Part shown: piece after piece, positions 61,546 through 64,000 of the stretch
How positions within the stretch are numbered: position 1 is the first letter of the stretch
Layout: each line of letters begins with the position of its first letter
Assembly (NCBI GenBank): GCA_027574665.1
Contig: CM050650.1
Span: 103,761,086 to 103,825,085 of the forward strand
Origin: Rhynochetos jubatus
Lineage: Eukaryota; Chordata; Aves; Eurypygiformes; Rhynochetidae
Direction of reading: 5' to 3'
DNA: 64,000 bases
Notes under the pieces: generated by a model
The model's input: the letters and a program-made list of their open reading frames with translations, nothing else
What the model was told of the DNA's origin: nothing
The model's database searches: none
Program-made: the position numbers and the translations under genes

Positions 61546-63102
61546 TCCATCCTTGGCTCTTCTCACAGATGCTACCAGCACATTAATACTGTTATTCTAA
61601 CATTTAAGCAAAATTCCTCTAAGTGAGAGCAAGCTGTAAGCCACTGTAACTATTTTTCATCAGAAGACAAGATGTGGGTGATTCAGCATCCATGCCCTTT
61701 TCAAATCCCAAGTTCCCTGTGATTCCAGCAGAGGCACTATCACTGTGCCAAGACGGCACTGCGGAGTGATCCAGTATCAGGAAGAAAGCTGAAAGCACTT
61801 GAACAACTCCTGCTAAGAGCACAAAAAAAAGTGGTTGAGCCAAGAAAATGGCCACAGATCAGTACAGAAAATATGGCACTAACAAAGTTATGAATTGAAA
61901 AAGACCTTTAGAATAGTAGAGCCTCTGCTCTCGAGCAGGTCCCTGGCAGCTTCATCTGCCCTTATGTGGGGGTGAACATGAAGACCTCAAATGTACGTGT
62001 GACCACTGTGAAGAAACCAAGAATTCAGGGCATATGCGTATCTTCTTTATACTTTAAGATTTTCTTTAGAGACTTGAGTGCCCACGTATAAACAATGCCC
62101 ATTATTACTACGTGTATATGATTACCAAATTTATGACCTTTTCTTCCCAGCACTAAGTTTTGTACGCAGACACACAACATGCCAAACAGCCTTTCTAGTG
62201 AAACGTGAGCACGGAGGCAAGAATAGGTATCACTTACCGTCTTTATTCAAACCTTTGAAGCTTTACTTTTCTTTGCTTGGCTCAGATCACTACTTAGAAA
62301 TCCTCCTCCAAAAAAACATATACTCTTACCAGGAACAGCCAAACTAAGAAACTGGGTTCAAAGTACTTCTGCTTTCCAGAGAACACCAGTATTGACCGCA
62401 ACGGGAAGTTCAGAGTTGGAGACTCAGACTTTCTCAGCAAGGAGCAAACCACGAGCGGGGAGGCTGAGGAGGAGAGACAGAGACTAAGGAAGTGAATAGC
62501 ACTGTGATGGAGAGCCAGGGGCAGGTTGGAAATGAGACAGAAGGGATAATCCTGATCATGGCCAGGAATTTAAGATACTCAGCATTACTGTTCTAGTATC
62601 ACAGCAAGAACCTCTGAACCCGGCTCACACACAGACCCACTGCTGTTCAGTCCTGGGCTACAGGTTATAAACTTCCCCCATACCGCCTGTTCTGTTCACA
62701 AAGGTCTGTGCCACATCAACACGAGTAAATAGAATTCACCAAGGAACGTTCTCTTACTGTGAGGCAACCCTCTGGACAAGCCTCTCCTTCAAAACCGGGT
62801 GGCTACACCCAAGAAGCTGCTGCTGGGTCTTGTCCTGAGCCTCAGCCACCACCTGTCCATGTCTAGGAACTGCCCGAGCAACAGACAGTTTTGGCCCCAA
62901 GGAAAAAAAGCAGTGACAAAACCCCCCGTGCCAACAATTTAACAATATGGAAAATAATTAAATCTGTGTATTGGAAAACAACAATAGCTCTGGATATGTG
63001 GACAATATTAAGATCTATGCACTGTATGGCTTTATTAGTATAAATGTAGCCTAGGTCCTTATTTAGAGTCTGGGTGAAAACATATCTGTTGTTTCTAATT
63101 TA

Positions 63103-63186
63103 AAAGAAAAAAAGGAGAAAGGGAAAGGAGAAAGAGAGAGCTAGAGAAAAAAAAGGAAGAAAAAAAATGAAGAACAAAAAAAGAGC
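63103..63186 (+). repeat. Polypurine (A/G-rich) tract
   Basis: More than 80 bp almost wholly A and G ('aggagaaagggaaaggag' and similar) with only a few pyrimidine interruptions. It is a degenerate GAAA/GGAAA-type simple repeat with potential to form triplex (H-) DNA. Confidence 0.88.
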
Positions 63187-64000
63187 TAAGAGACACAATC
63201 TGAATAACAAATTAACATAAAAATATACTAAGGCAGTGGAACCTGTGTGCAGTCTTAGATGAAGAAGAGCTCCTCTCAAACTGCTGTGAGGAACAAATTT
63301 CTAGCTACTGTCCCTGAAAAGAAAAAAAAAACCAAACCCCTGAAGTTTTGCAATCCTGGATATGAACAAAATACTTGACCTTTTAGTGTTAATAACACTG
63401 TTAACTTAAATGTGGGAGACATTACTTGAGGAGAAAAAAACAACTTTTGGAAATCTAGTGAGTAGCTATTGAAAAAACATTAACTCTTTACTCGACAGCC
63501 AACACTGCAGACCTTGGGGCGCTGGAAGCTGGAACCTCACGCAGTACTGCTGACAAGCAGCTCTGCTGCCCCATATCACCACTTGGTTCTTGTGGCTTGA
63601 CAAAGGGACTTGCAGCTGCTCAACTGGGCATTAATACTGGTTAAAATACTGAGCTTTAGTCTAGCTTGGCTTTTACTCCCCTCCACTAGGTGCTCACACA
63701 GATGTTACCATGAGCTTAGCAGTGGGGGAGTGTAGGATCCATGAGCCCAGCTCAGGACTGGCTCTTCCCATGTAGGCATTGACATAAATCACTCTTGGGA
63801 CCATAAGGAAAGGACAGGCAGCCAAACCCCTCTCAACAGTGCCCTGTGGCGGCAGCTGCATATTTAACTCTGCCAATGTGAGCACAAGTTTGTGATGCTG
63901 TCACTGGAAAGTTTGTGGAAACATTAATAAGAGTAATCAGAAGTAGCAGAAGACCTTTGGGAGCTACCACAGTACGAGGAAGAACAATGTTTTGACCTCT

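Larger units (their letters stand above)
59883..64000. other. Unannotated DNA, no gene seen
   Basis: Holds the large fold-back at 61430-61545 and the polypurine tract at 63103-63186. The last 0.5 kb is somewhat less AT-rich but shows nothing recognisable. All open frames are under 90 codons and lack identifiable features. Confidence 0.6.

Overview
This window looks like nuclear DNA from a bird. It is AT-rich and holds several copies of the CR1 LINE whose 3' ends carry typical avian tails. It also holds one nearly complete long terminal repeat of an endogenous-retrovirus family that I recognise from memory as very abundant in non-galliform birds; this points to Neoaves, which is an inference. 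There is no sign of bacterial, viral or organellar gene organisation.

I recognise no protein-coding gene, exon series, tRNA, rRNA or known small RNA gene. Open frames are short (the longest is 143 codons), have no recognisable domains, and are often open on both strands. This is what intergenic or intronic vertebrate DNA looks like. The coding-like stretches inside repeats are decayed pieces of the CR1 reverse transcriptase.

Repeats from left to right: an ancient, strongly diverged CR1-type fragment on the minus strand (about 6.28-6.64 kb); a CR1 (11.55-11.87 kb); a MIR-like SINE fragment (13.26-13.34 kb); a two-copy 32-bp tandem duplication (15.2 kb); a rearranged minus-strand CR1 in two adjacent pieces (15.72-16.09 kb); a degraded LTR 3' fragment (16.65-16.76 kb); a solo LTR (19.79-20.32 kb); a CR1 (22.11-22.31 kb); an ancient CR1/L3-type 3' tail (29.65-29.74 kb); a long CR1 (40.04-40.88 kb); a CR1 3' stub (46.87-46.93 kb); a CR1 (51.76-52.30 kb); and the longest CR1, which keeps a reverse-transcriptase remnant (58.99-59.88 kb).

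Between the repeats lie three small CpG-dense islets (about 23.63-23.90, 53.07-53.20 and 56.07-56.21 kb), microsatellites, A tracts, a polypurine tract (63.1 kb) and several inverted repeats. The most striking of these is a fold-back at 61,430-61,545 whose 24-nt right arm pairs completely with the left side apart from one 7-nt bulge. I found no convincing new biological system. The fold-back, the CpG islets and a few homeodomain-site-rich AT stretches are the items most worth testing.
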